From Clostridia bacterium (lineage in GTDB: Bacteria; Bacillota; Clostridia; Oscillospirales; Acutalibacteraceae), in contig JAFRJB010000126.1 in NCBI GenBank assembly GCA_017432485.1, forward strand, positions 1-42,839: a stretch of 42,839 nt of DNA, given 5' to 3'. The position numbers were made by a program, and so were the translations under genes. The notes below the pieces were generated by a model, which worked only from the letters and a program-made list of their open reading frames with translations, was not told the DNA's origin and did not search any database. Shown here one piece after another: positions 22,207-30,285 of this stretch (position 1 is its first letter; every line of letters begins with the position of its first letter).

Positions 22207-23397
22207 ATGTTAAAAGTCGTTTCAAAATCAGAAGCTGTGCAAACCGTGTTAGAGGCGACCGCTGCGAGCACGATGCCGACTGAGCATATTGCCTTGAGCG
22301 CCGCCTGCGGCAGAGTGACGGCGGCGGACATTGTTGCTGCCGAGGACATTCCCGCCTTTGACCGCTCAACGGTAGACGGGTTTGCGCTCTGCGCCGCCGA
22401 TACCTTCGGTGCTTCGGCAGCCATTCCGGCGCAGCTTGATATCGCGGGCGAAATCTTGATGGGCGAGTGCACGCCGCTTCATTTAAAGCGCGGGCAGTGC
22501 GCACACATTGCTACCGGCGGAATGCTCCCGCAAGGGGCTGATGCCGCCGTGATGGTCGAGCATACCGACTCTCAAAGCGGGTTGTGCTTAGTCTATCAAA
22601 GCGTTTCTCCGTTTGAAAACATTACTAAAAAAGGTGACGATATCACTGCCGGTACCGCCGCTATCGCGCAGCATACATTGCTGACTCCGGCGCATATCGG
22701 GATTTTGGCAGCGCTGGGGGTAGAGGAAGTGCCGGTGCTCAAAAAGCCCGTGGTGGCAATTATCTCCACCGGCGATGAAATCAGCACGGCGCCCGCCCTC
22801 GGGCAAATTCGCGATGTCAATGGTCCGCTGTTGAGCGCGGCGCTCGAAGCGGCAGGCTGCCGGGCACTGTATTTCGGCGCGCTCAAAGATGATAGAGAAA
22901 AGATTACCCAAGCGCTTGCGCAGTGCTTGGAGCAAGCTGATGCCGTGCTTATTTCCGGCGGGTCTTCTGCCGGCAGCCGCGATATGACCGTGGATATTCT
23001 CGATACGCTCGGTGAAGTGTATTTTCACGGTATTGCCATGAAACCCGGCAAACCCACCATTTTCGGTATGGCGCGCGGCAAAGCGGTGTTCGGGCTTCCC
23101 GGTCACCCGCTGGCGGCATATTTTGTTTACCGCCTGATTGTCAAACCTTATTTTGACAGTTTGCTGCAGCAGGCTCCGGCGGCGCCGCTCTTTACGGCAA
23201 CGCTTGCGCAAAATGTTCCCTCCAATCACGGCAGAGAGGAGTACCTCTGTGTCAAAAAAGAGGGCGAAAGCATTGTGCCGATTCACAGTAAATCGGGCAT
23301 TATTTCCATTTTGTCGGCGGCAGACGGGTTTATTTGCGTGCCCCGCGATGCCGAGGGCTTGGCGGCAGGCACACAAGTGGAGGTGTGGAAACTCTAA
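22207..23397 (+). CDS. moeA: Molybdopterin molybdotransferase (MoeA), first copy
   Basis: The 396-residue enzyme inserts the metal into adenylated molybdopterin. MoeA landmarks are visible: the N-terminal DIPAFDRSTVDGFAL, the VVAIISTGDE loop in the MogA-like domain (about 190), ISGGSSAGSRD, the KPGKPTIFG motif and GLPGHPLA. The ATG at 22207 has GAGGAAG 6 bp before it; an in-frame TTG at 22195 overlaps tupC and is less likely. The adjacent gene is a second MoeA, and the tup genes upstream suggest that at least one copy handles tungstate. Confidence 0.92.
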   Translation: MLKVVSKSEAVQTVLEATAASTMPTEHIALSAACGRVTAADIVAAEDIPAFDRSTVDGFALCAADTFGASAAIPAQLDIAGEILMGECTPLHLKRGQCAHIATGGMLPQGADAAVMVEHTDSQSGLCLVYQSVSPFENITKKGDDITAGTAAIAQHTLLTPAHIGILAALGVEEVPVLKKPVVAIISTGDEISTAPALGQIRDVNGPLLSAALEAAGCRALYFGALKDDREKITQALAQCLEQADAVLISGGSSAGSRDMTVDILDTLGEVYFHGIAMKPGKPTIFGMARGKAVFGLPGHPLAAYFVYRLIVKPYFDSLLQQAPAAPLFTATLAQNVPSNHGREEYLCVKKEGESIVPIHSKSGIISILSAADGFICVPRDAEGLAAGTQVEVWKL

Positions 23398-25278
23398 ATG
23401 AAACATAACTATTTAAACAATATGCCTTTAAACGAGGCGAAAGAAATATATTACTCTCACTTAAAAGCGGTCGGTTTAGCGGCGCGCAGTGAGGTGGTCG
23501 CCGTGCGCGAAGCCGGCGGCAGAGTGCTCAAAGATGCCGCCTATGCACGCATCTGCTCGCCCCACTACAATGCATCCGCGATGGACGGCATTGCCGTTTG
23601 CGCTGCCGATACCTTTGCGGCAAGCGAAAAAACACCGCTGACATTAGCCCCCGAAAGCTACACGGTGGTCGATACCGGCGACCCGCTGCCAAAAGGCTGT
23701 GATGCCGTGATTATGGTAGAGGATTTAATCGAAACCGAGAGCGGGGAAGTGCGCATCATTGCTCCGGTGCGCCCGTGGCAAAATGTGCGCCAGGTCGGCG
23801 AGGATATTTGTATGGGCGATATGTTGGCGCCTTCGGGTACCGTGTTGACCCCTTCGCTGTGCGGTGCACTGTTGGCAGGCGGTGTGACCGAAATCGAGGT
23901 GCTCGCAAAGCCCGTGTTCGGCATTATTCCTACCGGTGATGAAATTGTAGCGCCGACAGATGACCCCAAAGAGGGCGAAATTATTGAATTTAACTCCACT
24001 ATCTTCGCTTCATACCTGGAAAGCCACGGCGCAGATGTAAAGGTTTACCCCATTACAAAAGACGTCAAAAGCGATATTTTAGCGGTGGTACAGCGCGCAT
24101 TGTGCGAATGTGACGGTGTGTTAATCTGCGCCGGTTCTTCCGCCGGCAGAGATGATTACACCGCCGAAATCATTGCATCCTTAGGCACCGTGTTGGTGCA
24201 CGGCATTGCCATAAAGCCCGGTAAACCCGCTATTTTAGGCGAAGCGCAGGGCAAACCCGTCATCGGGCTGCCGGGGTACCCGGTTTCCGCTATTGTAATT
24301 ATGGAAGAAATCGTTCGTGAAGTAATTGACCTTTACAACAACAAAACACCTTCTGCACCGCCGACAGTTAAAGCGGTGTTGGGCAAAAAGGTGGTTTCTT
24401 CTCTCAAATACAGTGAATACATCCGCGTGGCGCTCGGCAGCATCGGCGGGGTGCTCAGTGCGATGCCGCTGGGCAGAGGCGCCGGCGTGATTACCTCGTT
24501 TACGAAGGCAGACGGTATCTTGCTCCTGCCGCAAAACTGCGAGGGCTTGGAAGCGGGAACACAGGTGGATGTGCGCCTGCTCAAACCCCTCTCTGAAATT
24601 GAAAATACTTTAATTGTTACCGGCTCTCACGACCCGCTTATTGATGAAGTGGCAGATGCCCTTGCCAAAGAGGGTGCGCCGTTTCGCGTTTGCTCCACCC
24701 ACGTGGGCAGTATGGGCGCAATTTATGCCATTCAGGGGGGTCTTGCGCACCTGGGCGGTGTGCACCTTTTAGACAGTGAGAGCGGCACTTACAACATCAC
24801 TTACATTAAGCGCTTTTTCCCAAATGGCGGCGCCGTACTCTTGGAGGGTGTAGGCAGAGTGCAGGGCTTAATGGTGCAAAAAGGCAACCCGCTGGGCATT
24901 CAAACATTTAAAGATATTGCCAAGTACCGCTATGTTAACCGCCAGCGCGGGGCAGGCACCAGAATTTTGTGCGATTACCTTTTAGAGAAAAACGGTATGG
25001 CGCCCGAGGATGTCGAGGGCTATGCCAATGAAGAATATACCCACACCGCGGTGGCGGCGCTCATTGCCGCCGGGAATGCGGATGCGGGACTCGGGATTTA
25101 CTCTGCCGCCAAGATGTATGATTTGGATTTTATCCCGATTTGTACGGAAACTTACCAGTTTTTAGTCGACGAGCGCTATAAAGATGCGCCACAGGTGCAG
25201 GCATTTCTGAAGATGCTGCATTCACCCGCTTTTGCCGACCGATTAAAGGCACTCGGCGGCTATGAAATCAAAGAATAA
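23398..25278 (+). CDS. MoeA-like molybdotransferase fused to a periplasmic-binding-protein-like domain
   Basis: In this 626-residue protein, about residues 1-400 are a complete MoeA (SPHYNASAMDGIAV, GIIPTGDEIVAP, CAGSSAGRDDYTAE, KPGKPAILG, GLPGYPVSA). About 405-626 form a PBP-like domain beginning ENTLIVTGSHDPLIDE and including YVNRQRGAGTRILCDYLL and GNADAGLGIYSAAK. This resembles the domain found in molybdate-responsive MoeA and LysR-like fusions. The C-terminal domain has no signal peptide and must act in the cytoplasm, perhaps sensing or presenting oxyanions. The start codon directly abuts the first moeA stop. Confidence 0.9.
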   Translation: MKHNYLNNMPLNEAKEIYYSHLKAVGLAARSEVVAVREAGGRVLKDAAYARICSPHYNASAMDGIAVCAADTFAASEKTPLTLAPESYTVVDTGDPLPKGCDAVIMVEDLIETESGEVRIIAPVRPWQNVRQVGEDICMGDMLAPSGTVLTPSLCGALLAGGVTEIEVLAKPVFGIIPTGDEIVAPTDDPKEGEIIEFNSTIFASYLESHGADVKVYPITKDVKSDILAVVQRALCECDGVLICAGSSAGRDDYTAEIIASLGTVLVHGIAIKPGKPAILGEAQGKPVIGLPGYPVSAIVIMEEIVREVIDLYNNKTPSAPPTVKAVLGKKVVSSLKYSEYIRVALGSIGGVLSAMPLGRGAGVITSFTKADGILLLPQNCEGLEAGTQVDVRLLKPLSEIENTLIVTGSHDPLIDEVADALAKEGAPFRVCSTHVGSMGAIYAIQGGLAHLGGVHLLDSESGTYNITYIKRFFPNGGAVLLEGVGRVQGLMVQKGNPLGIQTFKDIAKYRYVNRQRGAGTRILCDYLLEKNGMAPEDVEGYANEEYTHTAVAALIAAGNADAGLGIYSAAKMYDLDFIPICTETYQFLVDERYKDAPQVQAFLKMLHSPAFADRLKALGGYEIKE

Positions 25279-25289
25279 GGAAACGGATT

Positions 25290-25757
25290 ATGCTCACTCA
25301 TTTAAACAAAAAGGGCGAAGCCGTGATGGTCGATATCAGTTCTAAAAGCGAAACAGCGCGCGCGGCGAAAGCTTACGCGAGAATTCGTATGCAGCCCGCA
25401 ACACTTCAAAAACTGCTCGAAGCGGATTTAAAAAAGGGAGACGGGCTCGGCACAGCGCGCATTGCGGGCATTATGGGAGCGAAGAAGACTTCTTCTCTCA
25501 TTCCGCTGTGCCACAACATCCCGATTGAAAAGGTGGAAGTAACATTTGAAAAAGAGAGCGACACTTCACTTGCAATATATGTGAGCGCAAAGTGTTCCTA
25601 CAAAACCGGGATTGAAATGGAAGTGCTCACCGGTGCTTCCGTCGCCGCGCTGACCGTTTACGATATGTGCAAGGCAATCGACCGCGGCATGGTGATTGAA
25701 GAAGTCAAACTTCTCGAAAAAACAGGCGGAAAGAGTGATTACCACCATGAAGGATAG
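25290..25757 (+). CDS. moaC: Cyclic pyranopterin monophosphate synthase
   Basis: The 155-residue enzyme converts the MoaA product to cPMP in molybdopterin synthesis. MVDISSKSETARAA near the N-terminus, IPLCHNIPIEKVEV, and EVLTGASVAALTVYDMCKAI followed by MVIEEVKLLEKTGGKS are all conserved MoaC segments. It overlaps moaA by 11 bp. AAGGAAAC precedes its ATG. Confidence 0.94.
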   Translation: MLTHLNKKGEAVMVDISSKSETARAAKAYARIRMQPATLQKLLEADLKKGDGLGTARIAGIMGAKKTSSLIPLCHNIPIEKVEVTFEKESDTSLAIYVSAKCSYKTGIEMEVLTGASVAALTVYDMCKAIDRGMVIEEVKLLEKTGGKSDYHHEG

Positions 25758-26682
25758 TTTCGGCAGAGAAATTTCATACCTGCGCGTGTCCGTCACACAG
25801 CGCTGCAACCTCAACTGCGTTTACTGCGGTAAGGAGGACTGCGCCAAAAAAGAGGCGGAACTTTCCGCGGAAGACATCTTTCGGCTGGTCAAAGCCTTTG
25901 CGCAGTGCGGTATCACCAAGGTGCGCATCACCGGCGGCGAGCCGCTCGTGCGCGAAGATATCTGCGAGATTGTCGAAAAAATCCATTCTATTGAAGGTAT
26001 TCAAACCATTGCGCTCACCACCAATGGCGTGTATTTGAAGCAATACGCTGCCTCGCTTAAAGAGGCGGGGCTGCAAAGTGTCAACATTTCGCTTGATAGT
26101 ACCGATGAAAGTACCTACCGCCACCTGACCGGGGCGGCAGTACTGCACAAGGTATTGGAAGGCATTGAAGCCGCGCAGGCGGCAGGGCTTGCGCCGATTA
26201 AGATTAATGCCGTATTGATGAAAGGTGTTAACAGTGACGGGGCGGGGGAACTCATAGCCCTTGCCAGAAAAGCACCGCTGGATGTGCGCTTTATTGAACT
26301 GATGCCGTTTTCCGACAGTGGGGAAGATAAAGAGATGATGGTCACCGGTGCGGAAATTTTGCAGCAGTTTCCTTACTTAAAACCGATAGAGAGCGAGCAA
26401 GCTACCGCGCGGTATTACAGCGCCGAGGGTTTTCGCGGCAGGGTAGGGCTTATCAATTCCGTCAGCCGCAAGTTTTGCGCCGATTGTAACCGCGTGCGCC
26501 TGCTGTGTGATGGCAAAGTCAAACCCTGTTTGGGGGATGACACACTCTATGATGTGATGCCGTATATAGAGGATGAAACGGCACTTGCGGCGCAAATCAA
26601 ATCGATTATTTTAAAGAAACCCGCCGGGCACCGGTTTGAAGAAAAAGCACCCGCGCACGGGTTGAATAAAACAGGCGGATAG
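25747..26682 (+). CDS. moaA: GTP 3',8-cyclase
   Basis: This 311-residue radical-SAM enzyme starts molybdopterin synthesis from GTP. The N-terminal cluster CNLNCVYC and the SAM-binding ITGGEPLV are visible, as is a C-terminal Cys set (CADCNRVRLLCDG, then KPC) for the second 4Fe-4S cluster. The C-terminal double-glycine needed for activity is present (the sequence ends KTGG). The ATG at 25747 lies inside the end of moaC; a longer frame start at 25696 would only add moaC-shadow residues. Confidence 0.94.
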   Translation: MKDSFGREISYLRVSVTQRCNLNCVYCGKEDCAKKEAELSAEDIFRLVKAFAQCGITKVRITGGEPLVREDICEIVEKIHSIEGIQTIALTTNGVYLKQYAASLKEAGLQSVNISLDSTDESTYRHLTGAAVLHKVLEGIEAAQAAGLAPIKINAVLMKGVNSDGAGELIALARKAPLDVRFIELMPFSDSGEDKEMMVTGAEILQQFPYLKPIESEQATARYYSAEGFRGRVGLINSVSRKFCADCNRVRLLCDGKVKPCLGDDTLYDVMPYIEDETALAAQIKSIILKKPAGHRFEEKAPAHGLNKTGG

Positions 26683-26692
26683 GTGAGCAAAC

Positions 26693-26925
26693 GATGTTTG
26701 CTCAAGTGATGTTTGCCTATGGCAAATGATGTTGCTTCGCAGTGATGTTTCGACTATGTCGAAATGATGTTTGTGCTTTGCACAAGTTGGGGGCGGGTTC
26801 CTTGGAGCGGACTCCAGACCCTTTTGTCGCTTCCGCGACATTTCCCCTAGTAGGGGAATTTCCCGCACCCGATTTGAATGTGTTGCTGTGCAACACCACC
26901 ATTCGCTAAGTGCCAATATGCTAAT
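26693..26925. repeat. Mini-hairpin array and further hairpins between moaA and the MOSC gene
   Basis: From 26693 to about 26790, RTGATG spacers alternate with distinct inverted repeats (TTTGCCTATGGCAA, TTGCTTCGCA, TTTCGACTATGTCGAA, TTTGTGCTTTGCACAA). Then come GGAGCGGACTCC, TGTCGCTTCCGCGACA, TTCCCCTAGTAGGGGAA and GTGTTGCTGTGCAACAC hairpins. This is the same family as 16330-16450, in opposite orientation. No gene is seen in this gap of about 260 bp. Confidence 0.65.
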
Positions 26926-26946
26926 AGGCTGACAAAGGAGATAAAA

Positions 26947-27384
26947 ATGGCAAAAGTAGTTGCAATTAATATCAGCACCCAAAAGAAAACACCGAAGCAA
27001 TCGGTTCCCGAGGGGAAACTCATTGAAAACTTCGGTTTTGAGGGCGATGCCCACGCAGGCAACTGGCACCGCCAGGTCAGCCTTTTGGGCAAAGAGAGTA
27101 TTGAAAAATCCAAGGGTATGCGCACCGATGGGCTCTGCCACGGGATGTTTGCCGAAAACATTACCACCGAAGGCATTACACTGTATACTCTGCCCGTCGG
27201 CACTAAACTGCAAATCGGCGCAGAGGCGCTCATTGAAATCACCCAAATCGGCAAAGAGTGCCACGACGGCTGCGCGATTAAAGAGCTTGTCGGCAAGTGC
27301 ATCATGCCGCGCGAAGGCATCTTCGCCAAAGTGTTAAAAGGCGGCACTGTCAAACCCGGCGACAGCATTGTTGTGGTGGAGTGA
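26947..27384 (+). CDS. MOSC-domain protein
   Basis: This is a 145-residue, stand-alone MOSC domain (ENFGFEGDAHAGNWHRQVSL, then GMFAENITTEGI, and the conserved Cys in GKECHDGC). MOSC domains are linked to handling of molybdenum/tungsten cofactor or sulfur carried on cysteine. The ATG at 26947 follows AAAGGAG; the longer frame from 26878 is not supported. It is the last gene of the plus arm of the cofactor island, and a repeat array separates it from moaA, so it may be transcribed apart from the rest. Confidence 0.87.
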   Translation: MAKVVAINISTQKKTPKQSVPEGKLIENFGFEGDAHAGNWHRQVSLLGKESIEKSKGMRTDGLCHGMFAENITTEGITLYTLPVGTKLQIGAEALIEITQIGKECHDGCAIKELVGKCIMPREGIFAKVLKGGTVKPGDSIVVVE

Positions 27385-27503
27385 TTTTAATAGTTTTTTG
27401 TTATTATTAGACATAAATAGGGTTTCAAACAATTAACACGAAGCTATGAACCCGCGCTGCGTTCAAAATTTCAAAATAGAGGGTTCGAGCCCCCTTATAT
27501 ATC

Positions 27504-27541
27504 AAAACACAAGCACCTTAAGAATAAGGTGCTTGTGTTTT
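27504..27541. terminator. Terminator downstream of tRNA-Ala (bidirectional)
   Basis: A perfect 17-bp stem (AAAACACAAGCACCTTA / TAAGGTGCTTGTGTTTT) with an AGAA loop directly abuts the CCA end of the minus-strand tRNA. Confidence 0.85.
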
Positions 27542-27616
27542 GGTGGATCCAAAGGGACTCGAACCCTCGACCTCTGCGTTGCGAACGCAGCGCTCTCCCA
27601 ACTGAGCTATGAACCC
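27541..27616 (-). tRNA. tRNA-Ala (anticodon CGC)
   Basis: This is a complete 76-nt cloverleaf with encoded CCA. The acceptor stem is GGGTTCA / TGGATCC with the G3-U70 pair that marks alanine tRNAs, the D arm is GCTC/GAGC, and the anticodon stem is CTGCG/CGCAG with loop TTCGCAA, so the anticodon is CGC reading GCG. The T arm carries TTCGAGT. The discriminator base is A. Confidence 0.92.
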
Positions 27617-27841
27617 GTATTTAATTTTTAGCTATATTTATGTTGGGCTCGCACTGCTACGCAGCGCTCTACCCGCCAAAAACATAGTCGCAATTCTCGC
27701 TTGGAGCGCGTCGCCTTGCTCCTTGTTTTTTTACTCATCGTCTTGCCTTCATCTGCCACCGGCAGCGGCAAGCCTCTTCGACCAACTGAGCTATGAACCC
27801 GTATATTTGATTTTTTTCAAGGGGTTCGAACCCTCGACCAT

Positions 27842-28116
27842 GGGTGAAAAGAGTCGACCCTCAACAGGTTTTGGTCGCTTCTTTTTCCCCAATATTGCGT
27901 TAAAGCATCTCGCAATGCGGGTGCATTCCTTCGCTGCTTTGCCTTATCTTTGAAAAAAATAAGCTGACCAAAACTGCGAAGCACCTCTCACGCAGAAATT
28001 TTTGAGGTAATTGTTTTGCGTTTGATGCCGCTTGGCTGACGCCAAGCAAAGAAAAAGCGGGGCAATTAGCCGAAAAGGGCAAGTGAGAGGCTATTGCGGT
28101 TCGGCTCTTTTCACCC
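27842..28116. mobile_element. Candidate 275-bp non-autonomous element with inverted ends
   Basis: The ends are GGGTGAAAAGAG (27842-27853) and its exact complement CTCTTTTCACCC (28105-28116). The similarity extends inward to 17 of 19 positions. On the minus strand one end abuts the anticodon loop of a tRNA 5' half, and the other abuts a T-arm fragment, as if it had interrupted a tRNA-like gene. The interior includes a 106-bp repeat also seen at 42665-42770. No transposase ORF and no clear target duplication are seen. Confidence 0.4.
27864..27969. repeat. 106-bp dispersed repeat, copy 1
   Basis: It runs from ACAGGTTTTG to GCTGACC and contains AATATTGCGTTAAA and TTTGCCTTATCTT. The copy at 42665-42770 has the same length and matches along its full extent with scattered differences. 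Confidence 0.7.
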
Positions 28117-28184
28117 TTTGCGAACGCAGCGCTCTCCCGGCTGAGCTACAAGCCCGCATATTTGCGCACGGTGTGCGCATTTTT

Positions 28185-28616
28185 TTATAAGATGATGATA
28201 ATCCCGATGGCAATCGCGGCGAGCACAATCGCGCCGGAAATGACACCGATGATAATGGCGGCTTTTTTGAGTTTACTATTGGGAACGGCTTCGGGCTCTT
28301 CACCGGTTTCATTGTGAAAATCCTCATTAATCATTGCCGCTTTTTTCTTAAATACTTCTTCTACCGAAACCACGCCGGTGCTGACCTCTTCCTCCTGCTT
28401 TTCCTCATCGGAGAAAACATCTTCAAACTCAGTCGGGGTGGCTTGGTTTTGCAGCATTTCTTTTTCTTGCTGCAATTCGTCAATTTCTTCTTCCTCAAGC
28501 GGTTTGCCGATGCGCCGCGCAGGCTTTTTTAAATTGACATGCCTTGTTTTATTAAGCGAGAATTGAATCGTCCCGCTGTTTTTTTCATCTATAGCATCCA
28601 TATTTGGCTCACTCAT
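28185..28616 (-). CDS. Small C-terminally anchored membrane protein, unknown function
   Basis: The protein has 143 residues from the ATG at 28616 (TCGGAG upstream); a longer frame from 28658 lacks a ribosome site. The N-terminal about 115 residues are polar and acidic, rich in Glu/Gln/Lys, and likely helical or disordered (EEEEIDELQQEKEMLQNQ). The last about 24 residues are one hydrophobic helix (AAIIIGVISGAIVLAAIAIG onward) that runs to the very C-terminus. No family is recognised. It may be a tail-anchored cytoplasmic protein. Confidence 0.65.
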   Translation of the reverse strand: MSEPNMDAIDEKNSGTIQFSLNKTRHVNLKKPARRIGKPLEEEEIDELQQEKEMLQNQATPTEFEDVFSDEEKQEEEVSTGVVSVEEVFKKKAAMINEDFHNETGEEPEAVPNSKLKKAAIIIGVISGAIVLAAIAIGIIIIL

Positions 28617-28737
28617 AAATACTCCGAGACAACACTTAATAGATTTATATTCTATCAAAAATCACTGCGTTAGTCAATCCTTATTTTTGCGCGCGGCGGC
28701 AAAGATTTTTCTTTTCGGAGTTTTCTTCGTCAAGTGA

Positions 28738-28766
28738 TTGACAGCCCCAAAAAGCGGTGGTATACT
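28738..28766 (+). promoter_or_regulatory. Promoter of the deacetylase gene
   Basis: TTGACA (28738-28743) and TATACT (28761-28766) are separated by 17 bp, 36 bp before the start codon. Confidence 0.7.
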
Positions 28767-28802
28767 TATTATGTATAATAATATTTTTTATTGGGGGCAA
28801 AA

Positions 28803-29801
28803 GTGCAAAACAGAGTTAGAACAAAGTGGATTATCATTATTGCGGTTGCGGTATTGAGCATTGCCACCGTGGTGGCATTTGCGGTCGCCGGCAATAAGGG
28901 TAACACCAAAAGCAAAGATAAAAAAACAGAAAAAAGTAGCGTTACCACTACCGTGGTGACTACCACCAAACCGACCACTACACAGCCGACTACTGTCGAT
29001 GAAAACGGCAGTACCGACAGTGTCAAAAAGCTCATAGCCTTGTGCTTTGATGACGGGCCGGGTACCGAGTCTACCAAAAAGCTGGTCACCGGCTTAAAGA
29101 AGCGCGGCGCGAAAGCCACTTTCTTTGAGTTGGGGCAGATGATAGAAGAAAATCCCGAAATGTGCAAATTGGTCAGCGAATGCGGTTGTGAAATCGGTAT
29201 TCATGGCTGGGCACACAGTGATTTTACCCAGATTGGTGTGAGCGGTACCGAAAAGGAACTTGCCGACACGGCGGCGCTGATTAAAAAATACACCGGCAAA
29301 GCACCTACTCATGTCCGCCCGCCTTACGGCAGCTACAACGATGATATTCAAGAGTTGCTCAAAAATAAAGGCTACGATATGATTATGTGGAATGTCGATA
29401 CGCTTGACTGGAAAACCAGAGATGCCGAGGCAGTCCGCAACGAGATAGTCTCCAACGGGGCAGACGGCGGCGACATCCTTTGCCTGCATGATATTTACGA
29501 CACCACTGCCGAAGGTGTGCTTCAGGCAGTTGATGAGTTGATGAAGCAGGGCTACAAGTTTGTGACTGTCAGCGAATTGCAGGCAGCAAGAGATAAGTTT
29601 GTGGCGGGCAGAATTTGGTTGAGTGCCCATGAGTATTATGACTTCGGCTCCAAAGAGAATGTCGCAAAAGCTTCGCTGAACACCACGCAGGCGGCGACAA
29701 GCACTGATGCTAACGGAAAAACCGTGACCGTGCAGGGCAGCAGCAAGCAGGATGCGACCGATGTGGACATCACTTGGCCCGATGATGCCAAGAAGAATTA
29801 A
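28803..29801 (+). CDS. Membrane-anchored polysaccharide deacetylase (NodB domain)
   Basis: The protein has 332 residues from a GTG at 28803 with GGGGGC upstream. An N-terminal membrane anchor (about 9-31) and a Thr/Lys-rich linker lead to a NodB domain. The metal-binding FDDGP is near residue 80, followed by HGWAHSDF (His-x3-His type metal ligands) and RPPYGSYN. Late in the domain comes DILCLHDIYD. The family removes acetyl groups from peptidoglycan, chitin-like or xylan polymers; peptidoglycan or a surface glycan is the likely substrate here. The C-terminal tail of about 70 residues is Thr/Ser/Asp-rich and unassigned. Confidence 0.88.
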   Translation: MQNRVRTKWIIIIAVAVLSIATVVAFAVAGNKGNTKSKDKKTEKSSVTTTVVTTTKPTTTQPTTVDENGSTDSVKKLIALCFDDGPGTESTKKLVTGLKKRGAKATFFELGQMIEENPEMCKLVSECGCEIGIHGWAHSDFTQIGVSGTEKELADTAALIKKYTGKAPTHVRPPYGSYNDDIQELLKNKGYDMIMWNVDTLDWKTRDAEAVRNEIVSNGADGGDILCLHDIYDTTAEGVLQAVDELMKQGYKFVTVSELQAARDKFVAGRIWLSAHEYYDFGSKENVAKASLNTTQAATSTDANGKTVTVQGSSKQDATDVDITWPDDAKKN

Positions 29802-29889
29802 AAATTCATAATTAATTTACAAATTTATCACTTTTATTTTATTTCTTTGCGATAAGTTAATATATATCGCAAAAAGTGAGGTTGATTGT

Positions 29890-30246
29890 ATGAAAAAAAC
29901 ACTACTGATTGTTTTGGCGGTCGCGATGGTCGTTTCCATTGCCGCCTGCTCCAAAAACAGCAAAAAAAAGGATGACGAAAGCACGATTTATACTTCCGAA
30001 GAAATCGTGACACTTCCCGATGAAGATGCCGGCATTGACCTTGACGGTAAAGACGGCGGCAAAAGCAGCGGAAAATCCGGCGATAAAACTACCAACAAGT
30101 CGGGTGACAGTGCTACCGATAAAAATGGGAATACTACGAAAAAAGGTGAGAAGACCACCACCAAAAAAGAAAAGAAGACCACCACTAAAAAAGGTGAGGT
30201 CAATGACACCGCACCCTATGAAACCCCGATTATTCCGTTGGAATAG
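29890..30246 (+). CDS. Small lysine/threonine-rich lipoprotein
   Basis: This 118-residue protein has a lipoprotein signal ending in VSIAAC (Cys at about 20). The rest is low-complexity: Asp/Glu-rich, then Gly/Ser/Lys, then Thr-Thr-Lys-Lys runs (about 75-105), ending in APYETPIIPLE. No enzymatic domain is seen. Such sequences usually act as cell-envelope spacers or bind anionic wall polymers, which is only inference here. AAGTGAGG precedes the ATG. Confidence 0.7.
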   Translation: MKKTLLIVLAVAMVVSIAACSKNSKKKDDESTIYTSEEIVTLPDEDAGIDLDGKDGGKSSGKSGDKTTNKSGDSATDKNGNTTKKGEKTTTKKEKKTTTKKGEVNDTAPYETPIIPLE

Positions 30247-30285
30247 TGTATGCATTCAAAAGTGATTTCAGAAAGGATTGATGGT

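Larger units (their letters stand above)
27430..28160 (-). other. Cluster of tRNA-derived fragments around the intact tRNA-Ala
   Basis: Apart from the intact gene, several pieces match parts of it. A 5' half with D arm and anticodon loop lies at 28157-28117 (GCGGGCTTGTAGCTCAGC, then GCTGCGTTCGCAA). A T-arm piece lies at 27839-27819. A 5' end lies at 27800-27780 (GGGTTCATAGCTCAGTTGG, 19 nt identical to the intact tRNA). A D/anticodon-stem piece lies at 27676-27644. More pieces lie at 27441-27498. None folds into a full tRNA. The 27617-28184 stretch holds no protein gene; open frames in it run through these fragments. Confidence 0.6.

Noticed and set aside
26693..26790. CRISPR array
   Set aside because: Units are about 16-22 bp, the variable parts are self-complementary hairpins, the constant part is only six bases, and no cas genes are present.
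27446..27953. Plus-strand open frames (61 and 114 codons) over the tRNA region
   Set aside because: They read through tRNA fragments and repeats, lack proper ribosome sites and show no protein family features.
28091..28327. A 78-codon minus-strand frame
   Set aside because: It spans the tRNA 5' half and the opposite reading of the tail-anchored protein gene; it is an artefact of frame.
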